NCBI GenBank assembly: GCA_964017235.1
Contig: OZ024927.1
Coordinates: 54,441,293-54,505,292, forward strand
Length of the DNA: 64,000 bases
Direction of reading: 5' to 3'
From: Sabellastarte sp. h YS-2021
Taxonomy: Eukaryota; Annelida; Polychaeta; Sabellida; Sabellidae
The translations under genes were made by a program, and so were the position numbers. Shown here piece by piece: positions 1-12,564 of the stretch; the stretch's first letter is position 1; each line of letters starts with the position of its first letter. The notes under the pieces were generated by a model. It was not told the origin of the DNA and did not search any database. It worked only from the letters and a program-made list of their open reading frames with translations.

Positions 1-133
1 GAATCTGATTGTGCTGAGATCAAACAATATGAAGCTATGATTTGATTAGATAAAATTATGATTATCATGATTTAAAATACGTCTTACAATTAATGTCCAT
101 TAATGTCCAAATTATATATGTGTACTTATCCAG

Positions 134-2712
134 CTGACGGTCACAGTAGAACCAAAGAAGGTAACAACTGTACAAAATTTTGATTCATTCACATCAACTT
201 ATATTTATTCAGTGAATGATACTGGAGACGTGATGACTCAGGTAAGAAATTGCTTCTGGCAAAACAGTTATAGCTTCAACCAATAACACATATAAAAACT
301 CATTATGTCCCTTCATTTCGGGTTTCTTAAAATACTATGTCGTTGTTCTAATGCTTGACCCATGATCGAACTGGTGTGTTGTTGCTATTTTAAGTTGTGT
401 GGTTACATTCTCACGCAATTCCACACAGTTCTAATGCAATTTTAAAATTTTTACAAAGTGTCTCTTGTCAGTTAAAAGATGTAGACAATGTAACAGTATT
501 GCAGCTGGACTTAAAAGAAAACTTGAAATTTGACCATGCCTAGAGTTTAATCTGTCCCATTCTGGTTAGTACTGCAATAAGTTTGTCCATTTCAAAGTGA
601 TATCATAAAAACGAATCTACATCTATTACACCCAAAGAGTTCATGTAATTTGTGGATGTGGATTGATTTACAAGTTGTGCTGTGTTTCTGAGGGTGAACA
701 AAGTTCTGATAAGAAATCAAATAATCAATTGTGTTGCTTTTTGTCTCTGCTCATTGATTGAGGAAGCATAACAGTTCCAGCAATAAGACTTCATAAATTA
801 CAACACTCTATATCCTTGTGGGTATTAAAAGGGAGGCGGTATTTTTTGTAATTTTATTCCTAAGTTAATAGACAAATTATTGTGCTCAGGCCAGTCCAGT
901 ACATATGAGCCAATACTGCCTTATAATTGTCTATTAGGTATCTGTTCAGTGATCAATACTCCGTTCAAAATATTATCATTCACTGGTAATGACTTATGAG
1001 TGACTATTATACATTGGGTTAACTATCAATATCCCATCCAAAAATACTTACAGGCGTGTTCTACTGGACCCGACCTTCACTGACCCTAGGGTCTTAAAGG
1101 CAGGGGGGTGAGTCTGCACAAATTTTAGTGCCAGAAAATGACAGAACAGTCTCACCTTCATGACAGGACTTAATACATCCCGGCTTGTCCCAACCTGTCT
1201 TGGGTTGGACTGTTTTTCAGCAAGATCAAATGCGAAAGTGTTAGGGACAGGCAACATATAGCCATAAATAAACCGTTATTAGGTAGGGCAGATGAAAACT
1301 GCAGGAATCCCTTAAGAGTGGCAAAGCAACAAAGAGACATACTTAAGGATTACTTTAACCATGAAGGTGCATTCTGTGAACAGAACCAGAGCATCTGATG
1401 ATGTAACAGGAGAACGACCTACCAGTCCTCTTACAGATTATCCTATTTTTCCATGAGTCACAGCGCTCTCGCGAAAAATTGCTGCAATCACATTCACAAA
1501 AATTGCCAATACCCTAACCTGTCCCCAAAATAAATGTAAAGATATTTGAACAAACAAATTACCAAAGAAAAACTTCTCAACACCTATTGCACCCTTTTAA
1601 AAGCCAAAAATAACTTAAGTGTTTGATCTTGTTACCACAACCTGAAACTTCACCTCAGTCTTTTTCTGTTGAGATGTCCGCATGTCACTTATTTAATCAC
1701 ACACCCAATCACTGACTTAATCACCTAATCACTCCCTTAATTACTCACTCACTTAATCACTCAATCACCCACTTAATCACTCACTCGCCAACAATTTGTA
1801 TGAATGGAATATGTTTTGTGGGGGGCAGTGTAATGTTAAGTTGTTGGGGTTTTTAGCAAGTAGCTGATTGCTTAGGAAATGTTGGGGTTTACTAGTATTT
1901 TTAAACAAGCATAGATTAACTGTTTTGGAAATATCAGTGTGGTCCTGAGAAAGAAAAGTACAACTCTACTGCTGCTGTGGCTTTTGCTGCTGGATGGTGG
2001 GAGGAGGAGAGGCGGTGTGCTGATACTCTTTCTCTCTCCTCCATCTGTTTTTGGTATGTCAGCAGCTGTATACCAAAACTCTCTACGTGTATCTGTAGGG
2101 ACTTCTATCTTCCTGGTGTTATTCTTGCCTTCTTAGGAGTCACCATAAAGCATTAAATCCTAACTATATTTTCAAAATATTAAAAGCCTATCTCAATACT
2201 ACGTGTTATTTATTGATGTACAAATTCCAAACAATTGATAGGCCAGTTTCCTTTCATGTATGGTCAGTATTACTCTGGGGCATGTCTTGGGGGATGCCAG
2301 GGTACTTCAAAAGGACAGGACAGCAACCGTTTAATGATAAAGCAGTAGATCAATAGGACTGGATTGGAAGTGAGCAGGATAAGACGTAAGTGTCAAGGAT
2401 GAGACGTGGGTGGAGCTTGGGTCAAGGTTAACAGACTTGTGAAATGTTAAGCACGATACTTCGCCTACCCTAAGCAACACTGTAAACAAAGTAAACTGAC
2501 CCTAGAGTCAGGAAGGGTTAGTTCCAGTGGAATGCCTCCATTATCTGCAGTGATACTAATTTATAAATGGCGATCAATGTCTGTTGGGTGATCAATATAC
2601 CATTTAATATATTGTTTTTGCCAAATTTATATTTGTTTTTCCTTTTTGATTACAGACAATGGACAAGGATGGGAAAGATAGATGCACAAGAACTTTTGAA
2701 AGAGTGCAGTGA
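134..2712 (+). CDS. FABP-family gene A, last two exons (partial, 5' end outside window)
   Basis: Exon 3 (134-241) follows a CAG acceptor and ends at a GTAAG donor. It encodes 36 codons starting LTVTVEPKKV and ending VNDTGDVMTQ. Exon 4 (2656-2712) follows TTACAG and encodes TMDKDGKDRCTRTFERVQ then TGA. Both match the third and fourth exons of intracellular fatty-acid-binding proteins, small cytosolic beta-barrels that carry fatty acids or retinoids. Exon sizes and phase-0 borders agree with gene B downstream. The family's C-terminal Arg-x-Tyr carboxylate-binding motif reads R-T-F here, so the Arg is kept and Tyr is replaced by Phe. Exons 1 and 2 must lie upstream of base 1. AATAAA-type signals follow at about 2759-2775 and 2910. 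Intron 3 (242-2655) carries only short simple repeats. The family call is from motif recognition; the ligand cannot be told. Confidence 0.8.
1684..1795. repeat. Degenerate TAATCACTCACT-type simple repeat in FABP-A intron 3
   Basis: Variants of TTAATCACTCACT, AATCACCCAC and similar words recur about ten times without strict register. This is a decayed microsatellite inside an intron, with no coding signal. Confidence 0.6.
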
Positions 2713-5159
2713 TTGTCCAGTAGGCCAAAGTGTCAAAAGGAAACTAACATTTACAAGAATAAATTTGTTAACAATAAATGAACCAAAGTATTCCATCATT
2801 GTTATAATGTCAATGCATCCAGGGTTTTATGTTGATTGAAAAGTTGTTGATTCTTATTTTAGTTCTGATGTCTTCACAACATGTCTGAAAATTGCTTGTT
2901 TTCTGTGAGAATAAAGACTTAGTTTCATAAGATAGTGTTATTTGTGATAATACTTGCCAGCTTATAGTAATTATGATACATCATGATCCTAAAACTGGCA
3001 AAACGTTGATCAAGTCATTGATTTATACAACCTTTGAACATTTTTGGTCACATAAAGTACAACACTCTAATATTTTGCAAGGTATCTTACAAATTATAAA
3101 TATCAATGCTCATACATGATTTAGGTTTGAAATTCTTTCAAATCGATAGCAGAATGAAAAAGTAATGATATTCCCGCAACCAAATGCCATGGTCTAAAAC
3201 AATAATTTACAAATATCAAACTCGCCGTCACTAGGTGTTTTTATTGGTACACACTTACAGTGTAAATAGCATATAGATTTTGTAGCTACTTAGAAGATAT
3301 GGAAATCACAGCTACCAAAAAATAACATTCTGGATTTTGATCCCCTTTTAAGTTTAGTTCATCAGAGCAATCACATTAACTTATTGTTAGGTCTAATTAA
3401 TACAAAAACTTAGGCCATACAGATAAGTAATACCTTCTCTTAATAGCACTCATAAGAAACAAGAGCACTTAGAGAGTTCAGACCTCCGCCAAGGCACATA
3501 ATAATAGGTATAATGGAGAAATCCGAATTATTTATTTTTGTATCCAGAGAGTGATCCAGATCACTGGCAAATATTTAATGAGATCTAAATTGGACTAGGA
3601 CCCATCTTCCGATTTTTTTCCATGAAGTTGCAACCAATAGTACTTGTGTAATCCTGCTAACAAACTATAGACAACAGAACAAACATACAAATGGTCATGA
3701 AAAGAATACCTTCTTGGCAGAGGTAATTAATGTATAGCCATTAATTATTTTGTTCTGCTGAATATTGGTTGGACTATATATATTCTTACTAGTTAACGCA
3801 ATATTCAGTTTATAAGTGACTTGGGAGTAAGTATAAACTTAAACAAAGACAGTTAATTATTTTTCAGCAGACGATCAACGGATCAAATCAATCAACTTTC
3901 CAAGTAGAGTATTTGTCCAAGCTCTAGTGTCACATCTTTAATACCACTACAGTCCATATGCTTGTCATACACCACCTCACAAAATATAAGTTATAAATTT
4001 ACAATTTTTGGTGCCACAAAATATTGGCTATAAATTTCACCAATCGAGAAGCATTGTGGCACTGTTGTACTTAACATATTAAAAATGTTGATGTTATCAT
4101 GACTATTGGGTGCAGTTTCCTCTTTGGTGAAATTCTGGCATAAGCCCATGACCGTGTGCTGAGTTCAATTGTAAAAGTCAGAGGTCACAAATGACCATCG
4201 GTCATTCGGGTCATCCACAACCTTTTTTCAGTCATGACAGCCCTATAAAGGCCAAAGAATTTATTTTACATGTTGGTATCCTATACAAAATGCTTAAATA
4301 TAGGGTAAAGACCCTCTTACAATTTTAACACATTTAGATATTTTAAAAGTGCCATACATGTTATGCTGACAACTCGTGTAAACACAAATTATTGTCACAA
4401 CTAACAATGCAACTAATACTCTACCAAAGTCATGCATAAGATTTCTGCAACTTGCAATTTAACAGTGTAAAACAACTATATAGTTTATAACATACTAACA
4501 ACAACGCAGAATCTGGAATATCTAGAATCTGACGCTGGTCAATTTGAGAGGGAGATACCAGGGAATTACCTGACCCTACCTTAAAACTATCAAAGTGCTA
4601 CTCAGCTCCTGTCTTAATGGCGAGGGTAAACCAGGAACTACCTGACCAAGCCCAAAGTCAACAATTCTAAGGCTCTTATACACAAGGAATTCCCAATGCT
4701 GAATAACAGAGAGGGTAGCCCGAAATAAAGTAAAATAATGTACTGGGGAATTACATTTGGTTTTTTTTCACATGATTTTGCCTCTATCTTACATTCAATA
4801 ATGTGAGCATCAAAGTTTGGGGAGGCCTTCAATCTTGTAAAGAAACCTGTGATTTGTGTTACCAGAACTCCCTAAAGAAATATCAAAGAATCATTTTAAG
4901 GCAGATGTAAACTGCAGTGATAAACCCCTCACAGGCCACATCTGGCACACAAGGGACAATTGACATTTTAAGTGTTTTAACCAGACAGAAGAACTGACAA
5001 AACTTTTGTCGGGGTAGTGTATGAAGATTCATTCAGTCAATACATGTTTCTACTCGCCTTATATTCATTGATATTTACAATGCGTCTCACTTCTCGGTAG
5101 AGTTTGAAAGGTGTAGACAGTACACTAAACTCGTAACAGATTAGGAATAAATTTCTGTA
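2713..5159. other. Intergenic spacer between FABP genes A and B
   Basis: No gene is supported here. It holds the probable 3' UTR of gene A, a dispersed repeat at about 3470-3730, and AT-rich DNA. No clear TATA box precedes the gene B start; the sequence just upstream of 5160 is plain AT-rich. Confidence 0.5.
3470..3730 (-). repeat. Dispersed 'cctctgccaagg' type interspersed repeat
   Basis: The segment runs from CCTCCGCCAAGGCA to TTCTTGGCAGAGG. It contains words such as GATCCAGATCAC, CCATGAAGTTG and AACAAACATACAAA that recur in other orientations at about 6850-7010, 7905-8010, 23455-23620, 44680-44850 and 59840-59960. The ends are roughly complementary (CCGCCAAGG against CTTGGCAGAGG), which suggests a short inverted-repeat or SINE-like element. 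No coding capacity. Confidence 0.5.
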
Positions 5160-8100
5160 ATGGCAGGGTGTGCGGTCAATGGAAAGTGGAAGTTAGAATC
5201 TTCCAAAAATGCAAAGAAATTCGTGGAAGAGATGGGTAAGTACTCTGCAATCGAAATACATAAAACCAGTAATTATACTTCTTAGTGCCCTGAAAGTAAT
5301 ATCTAACGAGTGAATCTTTCTGAATAGTTTTTATGCAGGTAGGGCCTGTCCAAAGGAAGAAGTTATTAAACTTTAGGAAATCTGAATGTAACATAACTCA
5401 GTGTAACAGTCAACAAGCATTTTGGTGAAACTTCAATATATTTATATATAACTGCCTTGGCGAAGGTGTGCTCACTCCTTCAAGTTTGTCCCTTAATTGG
5501 TTTACTCATATTTGCTCTTTAGAAAATGGTGTGAGAGTATATCTTCACCATTGTGCATGCCTCTTTATTTGTCCTTCCAGCATGATAACTCAAAAGAACT
5601 CTACCAATTTGTACTCAATGTGGAATATAAATCTAGCATATTTTTAATAGTTTGTTCCTGTTTTACATTTAAAATATAATGCTAATCCGGGTATCTGCTT
5701 AATTATGTTAATATGCTCTGATGTTGATTTCATAAAGGGCTTAAGTCTGGCCTCAGGCTCATATCTGAGACTTTCAAGTCGATTATTTTACACTATTTTT
5801 AGACTAAAACTAAAGAGATTAAAGTTGAGATTTGGCTCAGTAACTGACTTAACTTTGAGCTTACCAAAGCGATGGCTCTAGTTTTGAACCCAGAGTCGCA
5901 AGCCTTGTTTATAATATTTGAAACAATAAACCCATATAAGACAATACTTTTTATAATTATAAAAGCTTGTACATTCAGTCTGTAGCCAATGAATGAGCAC
6001 AGTGTCTATTGTTATTACAAAGACACTAAACAAAATTGTAATACTTTTTCAAGTATTCTCATTGACAAGTCTCAAGAGGGGTCATAGATCCTCACTCAGT
6101 CTCAACTCTTGTTTTGCCAACAATAAAATGAAATAGTAGTTTTTGGATCAGTCATCCATGATTATGTTGATATCTGTAAACAGTGTAACCAAAGCATATG
6201 GGTAAACTAATTGAATTTTACAGAATTTGCATAATTTATGGGTTAGACTTCTGACTAATAACAGCCTCAACTGAGACAGCTTTTCTGAAATAGAGGATAT
6301 AGCCCGAACCTCAGGTAAAACTAAAAATTTACGTTTCAACCAGTGGCTCAGCTGAAAACTGAGATAATCTGAAGACATTTTAGGAAACTGGCATCTGACA
6401 TACTCTTTACTTCAACCAGTAAGATGTAAAAATGCATGAAACTCACTTTAGGCATGCTAGTGAGATGTATGTCAACTTATGTTGCAATATACTTGCTCCA
6501 TGTCTTTGTATTTCTTATTCCAGCAAATTTGACGTACATGGGATCATTATAAATCCATTTGGATGGTGGGAATCCTACTGTCCTATGAAATACAAATTGT
6601 CAGCACCAAATTCTTGAAAACAAATCATTCAGTCCCCATATAATACCTAAGACAAAAGGACTCGAGGAAAGTCTAATGTAGCAATGACTCCTTGTAACTG
6701 AGAGTCAGTGGACACACTGAATCCCTTCCATCATGCATAATATTTCATAGATACAAATCAAAAACACTACAGACAAGTATACAGTTTAATTGTGAAATAA
6801 AGTTTACTTCTGGCAATTTTACTTATCACCAGATTCGGGTATATTTACCTGTTTGTCTGTTTGTTAGCAGGATCACACAAATACTACTTGTCGAGTCTAC
6901 ATGAAAAGATAAGAAGATGAGTTTATGTCCAGCTTAGACTGCGTTAAATTTTGAGGGTGATCTGGATCACCACTTGGATACGAAATATTTCAAAGATCCT
7001 GATTTTCCTATTTACTTATTATATTTTATCGATCCATTTTGGCTTAAGATAAGGGTGATAAGGTTCTGATATGAACTACAAATGCCTTGATTGAGATCTG
7101 CACTTTCTAAGAGTTAGATAGTAGATACAGCAAAATGTTGACCAACAATGAAGGATAATATTTCGTCTGTGTATCCCCATTCTGCACCCAGGAAAGATTG
7201 GCAAACCATGTTGGATTTGTCATACCAATAATTTTTTTGTTATTTTTGTTAATTTCACAATTCTAAGTGCCCAATAGACACTGAATAAAGTCCATTCTAG
7301 TTGTTTCATTTCATTGTATTCTGCATTTAGGCTACTCAAAGGAACTGCAAGATATGACTGCATTATACAATGATAAAAACAATGACATTGTTGAACATTA
7401 CACCATCACTGACAAGGAAGTCAAGACAGTAGTCTACAAGGGAGGAGTGGAGCAATATACAGAATCAGTGCCAATAGGAACAAAACAATCATTTAAAGAT
7501 GAAACTGGGATCGACACGATTGTAAGTAATGAATGTCTTCTTTCAACCCTTGCAGCTTTCAAGGAAATACTGAACCGACACCACCTAGATAATTTACAAT
7601 TAATTATCAAACACGGCTTTGACAATAATGTATATTTTTATATTCTATTTAATATGTATGTTGTAGTGTGAAATGAACAATGCTACAAAGTGATCTTAAA
7701 CATAAATGATAACTCCAAAAGTGATGAGCAGACCTTTCTGAAATCTTTATGTGAATTGAGCCTGATCAAATAAAGAAATTGTTAAATTTGGAGAAAATGG
7801 TCAAAGAATATGATCTGGATCTGGATCATATTCTGGATACAAAAAAAATTCCTGAATTGTCAAAGGTGCAATTTTAATGAATTCTCAATGCTGTTAGCTT
7901 TCTGGTCATTATTACTCAAAAATTTATGGACGGATCTTCATAAACTTTTCACATTGATAGGGCCTGGCCAAAGGAAGAAGTGGTCACATTTTGGAAAATA
8001 TCTGGATAATATTGTGGATACAGGCATGTACTCGAACTTTCAGAAACAGTCCTGGTGGAGCTCTTTACTTAATGCGTACCTTTGACCTTACATAGGAAAT

Positions 8101-9902
8101 GATTTAAAATATTATCCATGCACATGAATCAACAAACTAGATCAGTTATTTAGTTTTAGAAGCAAAGACCAGATGTATCTCTTCAGATTTGCCTTTTGAT
8201 CAGCTAGAACATTCTTCCCTTCCTTCTAGTGTCCTGTTGGTCATCCGTATCTTTAGCCTCTCTTACATCCCATCATATGTGCACATACGTCCTGGTCACA
8301 GAAAACAATCGGCTGATTTGCAAGGTGCACTTAAGCTACACTTGCGATTTTATAAGAAAATATCAAGGTTGCATAGGCCCCGCAATGAAAATTGGCATGC
8401 ACATTTTCCCTGCGTGCACGCAGTATGTTCTTTAATGTTCAAGTACAAACACTTGTTGGAAGAATTTGCATTGTTTACTAGTGCAAATCTCTGCTACCTC
8501 ACTACCAGCCCATGCTTGTATTTTTGTATGTGTATACACATACGATGGGATGTAAGAGAGGCTTTTGTCTTCACCCAGTATCTTAGAGGGTGTTAATCAT
8601 TTTGGCACCTTCTACAATATAAATGAAATCTCATGGAATGTACCCAAAACATTGTTTCAAATGCATTGTAATATTTGCTCTTAAGTTGACTGAATCTGAG
8701 ATGAAAAACTCCGAACATCTCAATTTCCTTAGATATAAGCATTCTATTGTTCTTGTCTATTTTATCCAGTTGACAGTCAAAGTGGAACCAAAGGCATTGA
8801 GGACCACACAGGACTTCGGTTCATTCAAGGCAAATTATGTTTATTCAGTCGTTGGAGATGAACTGATTCAGGTAAAAAAATCACCTGTGGTAAAAATTAT
8901 ACTCCCAAAACAGTAACATCTGCAAAATTCCAGTAGAAAATGTAGTCATCCATGAAAACTTCATTGGTAAAAATTATAGTCGGTAACAGTAACAGCTGTA
9001 AAATTCCAGTACAAAATAAAGTCATTCATGAAAACTCAGTAAAATTCCCAGAAAATAAGTAAAGAAGTAGTGAAGTAATGGGGTTTTCATGTGTAAAACA
9101 TATCTGCTTAAATGGGGAATATAAAAAAGTGTTCAGCTATTGCTTTTACTGGTGTGGTACAAATCAACATAATTCTTCGAAGTTCTTAAATGGGTCCTGA
9201 CTTAACAGAAAGTTCACATATCTAGTTGGAATGAGAAAAAATGTAGCAGTGATACAGGCTAAATGTATGACAAAATGATGAAGTCTCTCTGGAGCTAAAC
9301 TGACTCATGTAGGTTCAGTGTGTCTGTGTTTCATTAATTTTGCCCATTTTGAAGTGATCTCTTTAAAGTTTTTTCTGAATCTAACATAATTACAGAGTTT
9401 ATGCTACAATGGCAACTGGAATTACACATTAATGATATGTTTTCGAATTGTAAAGAGGAATTTGTTGTACCACTGCAGTCAACATCGAGACAGTGGTTTA
9501 AAATAAGTAGTTCTATTGTACTGTTATTTTATAGCATATACAAATTAGTTTGTGTATATTATTTCTCCCTGCTTAATGACTGAACAAGCACAATATTTAT
9601 AGTACCTCATAAATTATAAAAGACAACATTCTAGAAAGTTCTAAGCAAGTCATACTTTTGTTCTTACATTTAGGGGAATAAAATTTGAAAACAGTGCTGT
9701 TATGCTGAACAAATATTGGCCATTATTTAGTTCTCCTTTGCACTTTTACTGAATTATAATTGGCTATTACTGATCTGTTCAGTAATCCACATGTCACCTG
9801 AGATAATGCTTTGATAAAATTTAATATTTGTTTTTATTGCAGACAATGGACAAGGATGGAAAACACCAATGCGAAAGAAGACTGCGAAAAGTGAAAGACT
9901 AG
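5160..9902 (+). CDS. FABP-family intracellular lipid-binding protein, gene B (complete, 4 exons)
   Basis: Exons are 5160-5235, 7331-7521, 8770-8871 and 9843-9902, all with GT-AG borders. Phases are 1, 0 and 0, the standard FABP pattern; total coding length is 142 codons plus TAG. The N terminus (MAGCAVNGKWKLESSKN) carries the family signature G-K-W-K-L-x-S-x-N. Exon 2 gives the middle beta strands, ending in VPIGTKQSFKDETGIDTI. Exon 3 begins LTVKVEPKAL, and exon 4 is TMDKDGKHQCERRLRKVKD. The protein is about ten residues longer than the usual 132. The C-terminal Arg-x-Tyr ligand motif reads R-R-L, so the Tyr is missing. AATAAA sits at 9936-9941. It is expected to be a cytosolic carrier of fatty acids or related hydrophobic ligands. 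The start is the first ATG giving the conserved N terminus directly before a GTAAGT donor. The neighbours are paralogues on the same strand. Confidence 0.88.
6850..7010 (+). repeat. Dispersed repeat copy in FABP-B intron 1
   Basis: Shares TTGTCTGTTTGTTAGCAGGATCAC, ACATGAAAAGAT, TTTTGAGGGTGATCTGGATCACC and related words with the repeat at 3470-3730, in the opposite orientation. It lies within intron 1 (5236-7330). No coding signal. Confidence 0.45.
8225..8595. mobile_element. Inverted-repeat-ended (MITE-like) insertion in FABP-B intron 2
   Basis: AGCCTCTCTTACATCCCATC at about 8254-8273 recurs as its reverse complement at about 8542-8562. The complementarity continues into CATATGTG/CACATACG. 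The arms are about 250 bp apart and further weak complementarity extends outward. No clean target duplication was found. A 135-codon open frame across it shows no family resemblance. It is probably a small non-autonomous DNA element, but the class is unknown. Confidence 0.4.
8886..9036 (+). repeat. ~78-bp tandem duplication just inside FABP-B intron 3
   Basis: The run GGTAAAAATTATA ... CAGTAACA ... CTGTAAAATTCCAGTA ... GTCATCCATGAAAACT occurs twice back to back, starting 15 bp after the exon 3 donor. It contains no exon. Confidence 0.55.
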
Positions 9903-10284
9903 CCATTGTTCTACATAACATAGACTTACCAGCCAAATAAATAACTGTTACATAGCATGCTTGTCAACACAATTTTATCAAAAAATATTTTGATGTCTAT
10001 TTTCATACATGTCTTTTCTTACTAGAATAAAAGCTTACCAACCATTCTTATATGTTTCAGTTCCACCATGCATGCTGCTGTTACCACACACAGTTATATC
10101 TTAAATTTTGGCCAAAAGCAACAGTGTATCTGTAGTTTTGAAGCCCGTAATTTACACTAATCCAAACATGCACTGGTCAACTCACGGGAAAGTTCTACAC
10201 TAAGAAACCAACTTTTTAGCCTGTGTCAGTATTCTTTTTGTTAACCCTGCTTTTAGGGTTGTATTAGAATAGAGATTCCATAAA

Positions 10285-11010
10285 ACTGACATAGTCCTGA
10301 ACTGGATTTGAAATTATCCATTGTCCGCCTGTTGGAACATCGCCCAGTGTTCAAAACAGCCACATTTGTTTACAAGTTTCCTCACACTATTTGCCATAGG
10401 TATTTTACTTCACATCTTTCTTCTTGCAGTAGTTCAACCAGTTGCAGTCAGGGTGTTGGTAATTTCCTTGTAGCACCAAAGTTTCATCATTTACTCAAAA
10501 GTCTGCCAGTTTAGTGGTAGCTTTGTTTTTGGTACTTCCACTGTTTGGAATGATCTTCCTAATTAGATTCATGCAGCCCCACCTTCATTGCGTCCTTCAT
10601 TTATTTATTTATTTCAGGTTTTACGTTGCTTTCAACACTGTACAGGTCATATCACGATGGGTAGTTGGAAGGGCAGAGGAAACCAGTACATACAGTTTGT
10701 CAGGGTTCTGTACTGTAAACTGCCGACCAATGGCAACAAACCACCAACTTTCCCACTTGAGGCAGTGCCGGGAACTGAATCCTGGCCTCAGAGGTAGGAG
10801 GCGAGAGTGTTACTACTCTGCCACCATGGCCCCTCATTCAGACACAAACATAAATCCTACCTCTTCACCAAGGCATACCCACCATAGTCTTAATACCTCC
10901 TGGTAGTTCTCTGTAGTATGTGACCCCTTTCTTTTCCTGGCCACTCATATTGGTTTACCATTTTGGTGATGTTAAGAGTCCCTTAGTAAAGGGTAGATCA
11001 GGCACGATAA
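10285..11010 (+). pseudogene. L2/CR1-like non-LTR retrotransposon, ORF2 C-terminal remnant split by a SINE
   Basis: The + strand translates, with stops and shifts, into the C-terminal tail found in L2/CR1-type reverse transcriptases: RPVFKTATFVYKF, then YFTSHLSSCSSS, NFLVAPKF, and after the interruption a piece reading KSYLFTKAYPP. A SINE on the opposite strand (10600-10833) breaks the frame between the serine-rich part and KSYLF. The 3' end runs into TAGAATTAGAAATG, like the other copies' tails. It is non-functional and 5'-truncated. Neighbouring fragments at 19.1, 20.1 and 20.4 kb belong to the same broad class. Confidence 0.6.
10600..10833 (-). mobile_element. tRNA-derived SINE (family S1), copy 1
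   Basis: Read on -, it starts GGGGCCATGGTGGCAGAGTA (A-box like), has a decayed B box (AGGATTCAGTTCCCG), and ends in CAACGTAAAACC then AAATAAATAAATAAAT. It is closely related to copies at 11377, 23637, 25154 and 51736. The insertion lies inside the retrotransposon remnant 10285-11010. Flanks CTTCATT and CCTCATT may be a diverged target duplication. Confidence 0.75.
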
Positions 11011-11376
11011 CAGTGCAATTAGAATTAGAAATGTTGGCAACATCATGATAAATCATCACACAGAGTACCCAAGTGATTGTAGAGGCAATCATTCCCCCTT
11101 TCATTCTTGACCATTCACATTCCTTTGTCTAAACTCTCGTACGCTATTTATACAAACCTTAGCACTTTCTTCATATTGTATTCAGCTTTCGATAGATGAA
11201 TAGAAGAACTAAAATTTTAATTTCCACCCAAGCCACTACCCTTGGCCCAAGTGTTTAGTAGGATTGGATTTTGTCTTGATGCTCAATTTGTGTTCAATTT
11301 TACTCTGTAGCAAATATATATCTTTATGTCTAATATAACAGATCTTAATAAAATGCCCAATTCTCGTTCTCTTTGA

Positions 11377-11608
11377 TTTGTTTGCTTATTTGGGGTTTTA
11401 CGTCGCTTTCAACACTGTACAGGTCATATCACGACGGGTAGTTGGAAGGGCAGAGGAAACCAGTACATATAGTTCGCTAGGGTTCTGTACTGTAAACTGC
11501 CGACCAACGGCAAGCAACTACCAGCTTTCCCACTTACGGCCATGACAGGGATCGAACCTGGGCCGCAGAGGTGGGAGGCGTGCTACCACTCTGCCACCGT
11601 GGCCCCCC
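11377..11608 (-). mobile_element. tRNA-derived SINE (family S1), copy 2, with 15-bp target duplication
   Basis: On - it has A-box TGGCAGAGTGGTA and B-box GGTTCGATCCC, a tRNA-unrelated body and an AT-rich tail. It is flanked exactly by the direct repeat TCTCGTTCTCTTTGA at 11362-11376 and 11609-11623, which defines the insertion and shows it is fairly young. Confidence 0.85.
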
Positions 11609-11699
11609 TCTCGTTCTCTTTGAAACGAGTTTAATTAATTGAATAATTTAACACATTTCACCTAATTGGTGCAAATCCATACAAATCTTTGATACAACA

Positions 11700-11983
11700 C
11701 TTAACCTCTGCGAGGATATTTAGTTTCAGTACATATTTCACAAGTTGGACCTACATTTTTCAATTTGTTATTTGCTCTGGAAAAAATATTCACCATCCCA
11801 CCAATGGGTTGAATGATATTTTCAAATCTAAAATAGTGCAATAGGAGCAACTGTACAGAGTCAAGGATGGTTCAAAATAGTTAGCGGAGCCATTGTGGAG
11901 AAATTTGTAAACCATTGTAGCAGTTTTGAACATGCAGCTGTAATCAACAGGCAGCCAGTGAAGTCACTTGAAGATGGGTGTAA
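11700..11983 (-). pseudogene. L2/CR1-like ORF2 remnant, distal part (Harbinger target)
   Basis: On -, reading from 11983 down, the frame gives TPIFK, a stop, LHWLPVDYSCMFKTATMVYKF and LHNG, then decays. LHWLP followed by K-T-A-x-x-V-Y-K-F is typical of the C-terminal domain of L2/CR1-type ORF2. The same frame continues on the far side of the Harbinger element at 17230-17290. Confidence 0.65.
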
Positions 11984-12512
11984 TGCCCAGGTCACACTGT
12001 GGCGATGTTTAGTGGCGAATATGCGCGATCATGCAATTCGTCCTTGTTGGTAGCATATTCTTGGTCCATCTTCACTGTTCTCCAACATTCTTCATGGATC
12101 GTCATCTGGCTACGACAGTTTCAAACTGTTCAAAACTATCGCCACGCTTCGTCCATTTCTTTGCAATTCTTCACAGATGGTGGTGGATTCGTCGACTTTG
12201 TAGCACCCTCGTACCCCAATTCGCCACTTCGTAGCAGGCTTCTTCATTGTTCTTCATTGTTCGCCAACTTTCCTTTGAAGATTGTCGGCTGAAAGAAGAA
12301 GAACAAACAACGATATTCGCAGCAGGGAAGCCATGCATCGTCACCCCTGAAGAATATGCTACGAGGCCCCGGAGATATTCGTTGCTCCTCTCAGCCAATG
12401 AGAAGCGAATGTCGCAGTAGTTCGTCAGTGATTGGCGAACTGACTGCGCATACGAAGAACTGGCTACCAATCAGCTACGGCCTTCGTAGGTTGCGGCGAA
12501 CTGGCTGGAGGC

Positions 12513-12519
12513 TATAAAA
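12513..12519 (+). promoter_or_regulatory. TATA box for the Harbinger MADF gene
   Basis: TATAAAA within GGAGGCTATAAAAGCAGGG lies 46 bp before the first in-frame ATG (12565). This spacing fits a start of transcription near 12543 with a very short leader. Confidence 0.6.
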
Positions 12520-12564
12520 GCAGGGCACCGCGAACAATTGTCATCACTTGCGAATTTTTCTTCA

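Noticed and set aside
1939..2136. Leu-rich short frame resembling a signal peptide
   Set aside because: Lies in FABP-A intron 3 over CTGCTG/GGAGG simple sequence; no exon borders or downstream domain.
8189..8596. 135-codon open frame in FABP-B intron 2
   Set aside because: Coincides with an inverted-repeat insertion, has a non-ATG start context and no protein family features.
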